Assembly: GCA_007280825.1 (NCBI GenBank)
Contig: QYQI01000072.1
Coordinates: 1 to 6,676, forward strand
DNA from: Ignavibacteriales bacterium
GTDB lineage: Bacteria > Bacteroidota > Ignavibacteria > Ignavibacteriales > Melioribacteraceae
Direction: 5' to 3'
DNA: 6,676 bases
The notes below the pieces were generated by a model that saw only the letters and a list, made by a program, of their open reading frames with translations, had not been told where the DNA came from and did not search any database. Position 1 is the first letter of the stretch. Every line of letters begins with the position of its first letter. This document shows, in pieces, positions 6,539 through 6,676 of the stretch. A program made the position numbers and the translations under genes.

Positions 6539-6676
6539 TTATTGTTTGATACTTTGTTCCAATTGCTTTTTCAACTCTGTTACTTTTAATTCAGCATCTT
6601 TCAAAGTTGTGCAGCACAGTTTAGCTAAATTAATTCCCTCTTCATACAATTTGATTGATTCTTCCAAACCAATATC
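6539..6676 (-). CDS. xseB: exodeoxyribonuclease VII small subunit (C-terminal part, cut by the window edge)
   Basis: Only the last 45 residues and the TAA stop lie in the window; the start is beyond the right edge. The small subunit forms exonuclease VII with XseA, which degrades single-stranded DNA to oligonucleotides. The visible part begins DIGLEESIKLYEEGINLAKLC and continues as a charged helix ending in KKQLEQSIKQ. The LEESIKLYEEGINLAK stretch is the family hallmark, and the whole reads as the helical coiled structure of XseB. Full members are about 60-80 residues, so roughly half is seen. It lies 25 nt upstream of dxs on the same strand; xseB near dxs is a recurrent arrangement in many bacteria, which supports the call. 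Confidence 0.92.
   Translation of the reverse strand, partial: DIGLEESIKLYEEGINLAKLCCTTLKDAELKVTELKKQLEQSIKQ

Overview
The window is AT-rich bacterial chromosome carrying ordinary, densely packed core genes. Protein features suggest the Bacteroidota/Chlorobi/Ignavibacteria side of the tree: an LDH-like NAD-dependent malate dehydrogenase of the kind known from green sulfur bacteria and relatives, a bL27 without an N-terminal extension, and AT-rich genes with GGAG-type ribosome binding sites. An Ignavibacteria-like organism is my best guess. It is an inference from general sequence flavour and was not tested by any search.

Layout. Bases 1-108 hold a possible weak terminator of an upstream + strand gene and the leader of mdh. 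mdh (malate dehydrogenase, 109-1074, +) converges on the ribosomal protein pair rplU-rpmA (bL21, bL27; minus strand). A perfect A-tract/hairpin/T-tract between them (1095-1123) can terminate transcription from both sides. Upstream of rplU (1735-1876) is a good sigma-70-type promoter (TTGACA, 18 nt, TATATT). The rest, 1877-6676, is one tightly packed minus-strand cluster, read from the right edge: xseB (3' part only), dxs, a Gfo/Idh/MocA-family oxidoreductase, an OmpR/PhoB-type response regulator and a membrane histidine kinase. Gaps are 25 nt (xseB-dxs), a 1-nt overlap (dxs-oxidoreductase), 5 nt (oxidoreductase-regulator) and an 8-nt overlap (regulator-kinase), so co-transcription and translational coupling are likely. 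The promoter of this cluster must lie beyond the right edge or inside genes; I see none in the gaps.

Functions. mdh serves the TCA cycle. rplU and rpmA encode 50S ribosomal proteins. dxs makes DXP, the entry point to MEP-pathway isoprenoids. xseB is the exonuclease VII small subunit, a frequent dxs neighbour. The regulator and kinase form a cognate PhoB/PhoR-like pair with an unknown signal. The oxidoreductase has no identifiable substrate and lacks the usual catalytic histidine of its family.

I found no mobile element, CRISPR array, RNA gene or clearly undescribed system. The points most worth a second look are the His-to-Leu change in the oxidoreductase, its coupling to dxs and a two-component system, and a hairpin that overlaps the rplU stop codon next to the rpmA ribosome binding site.
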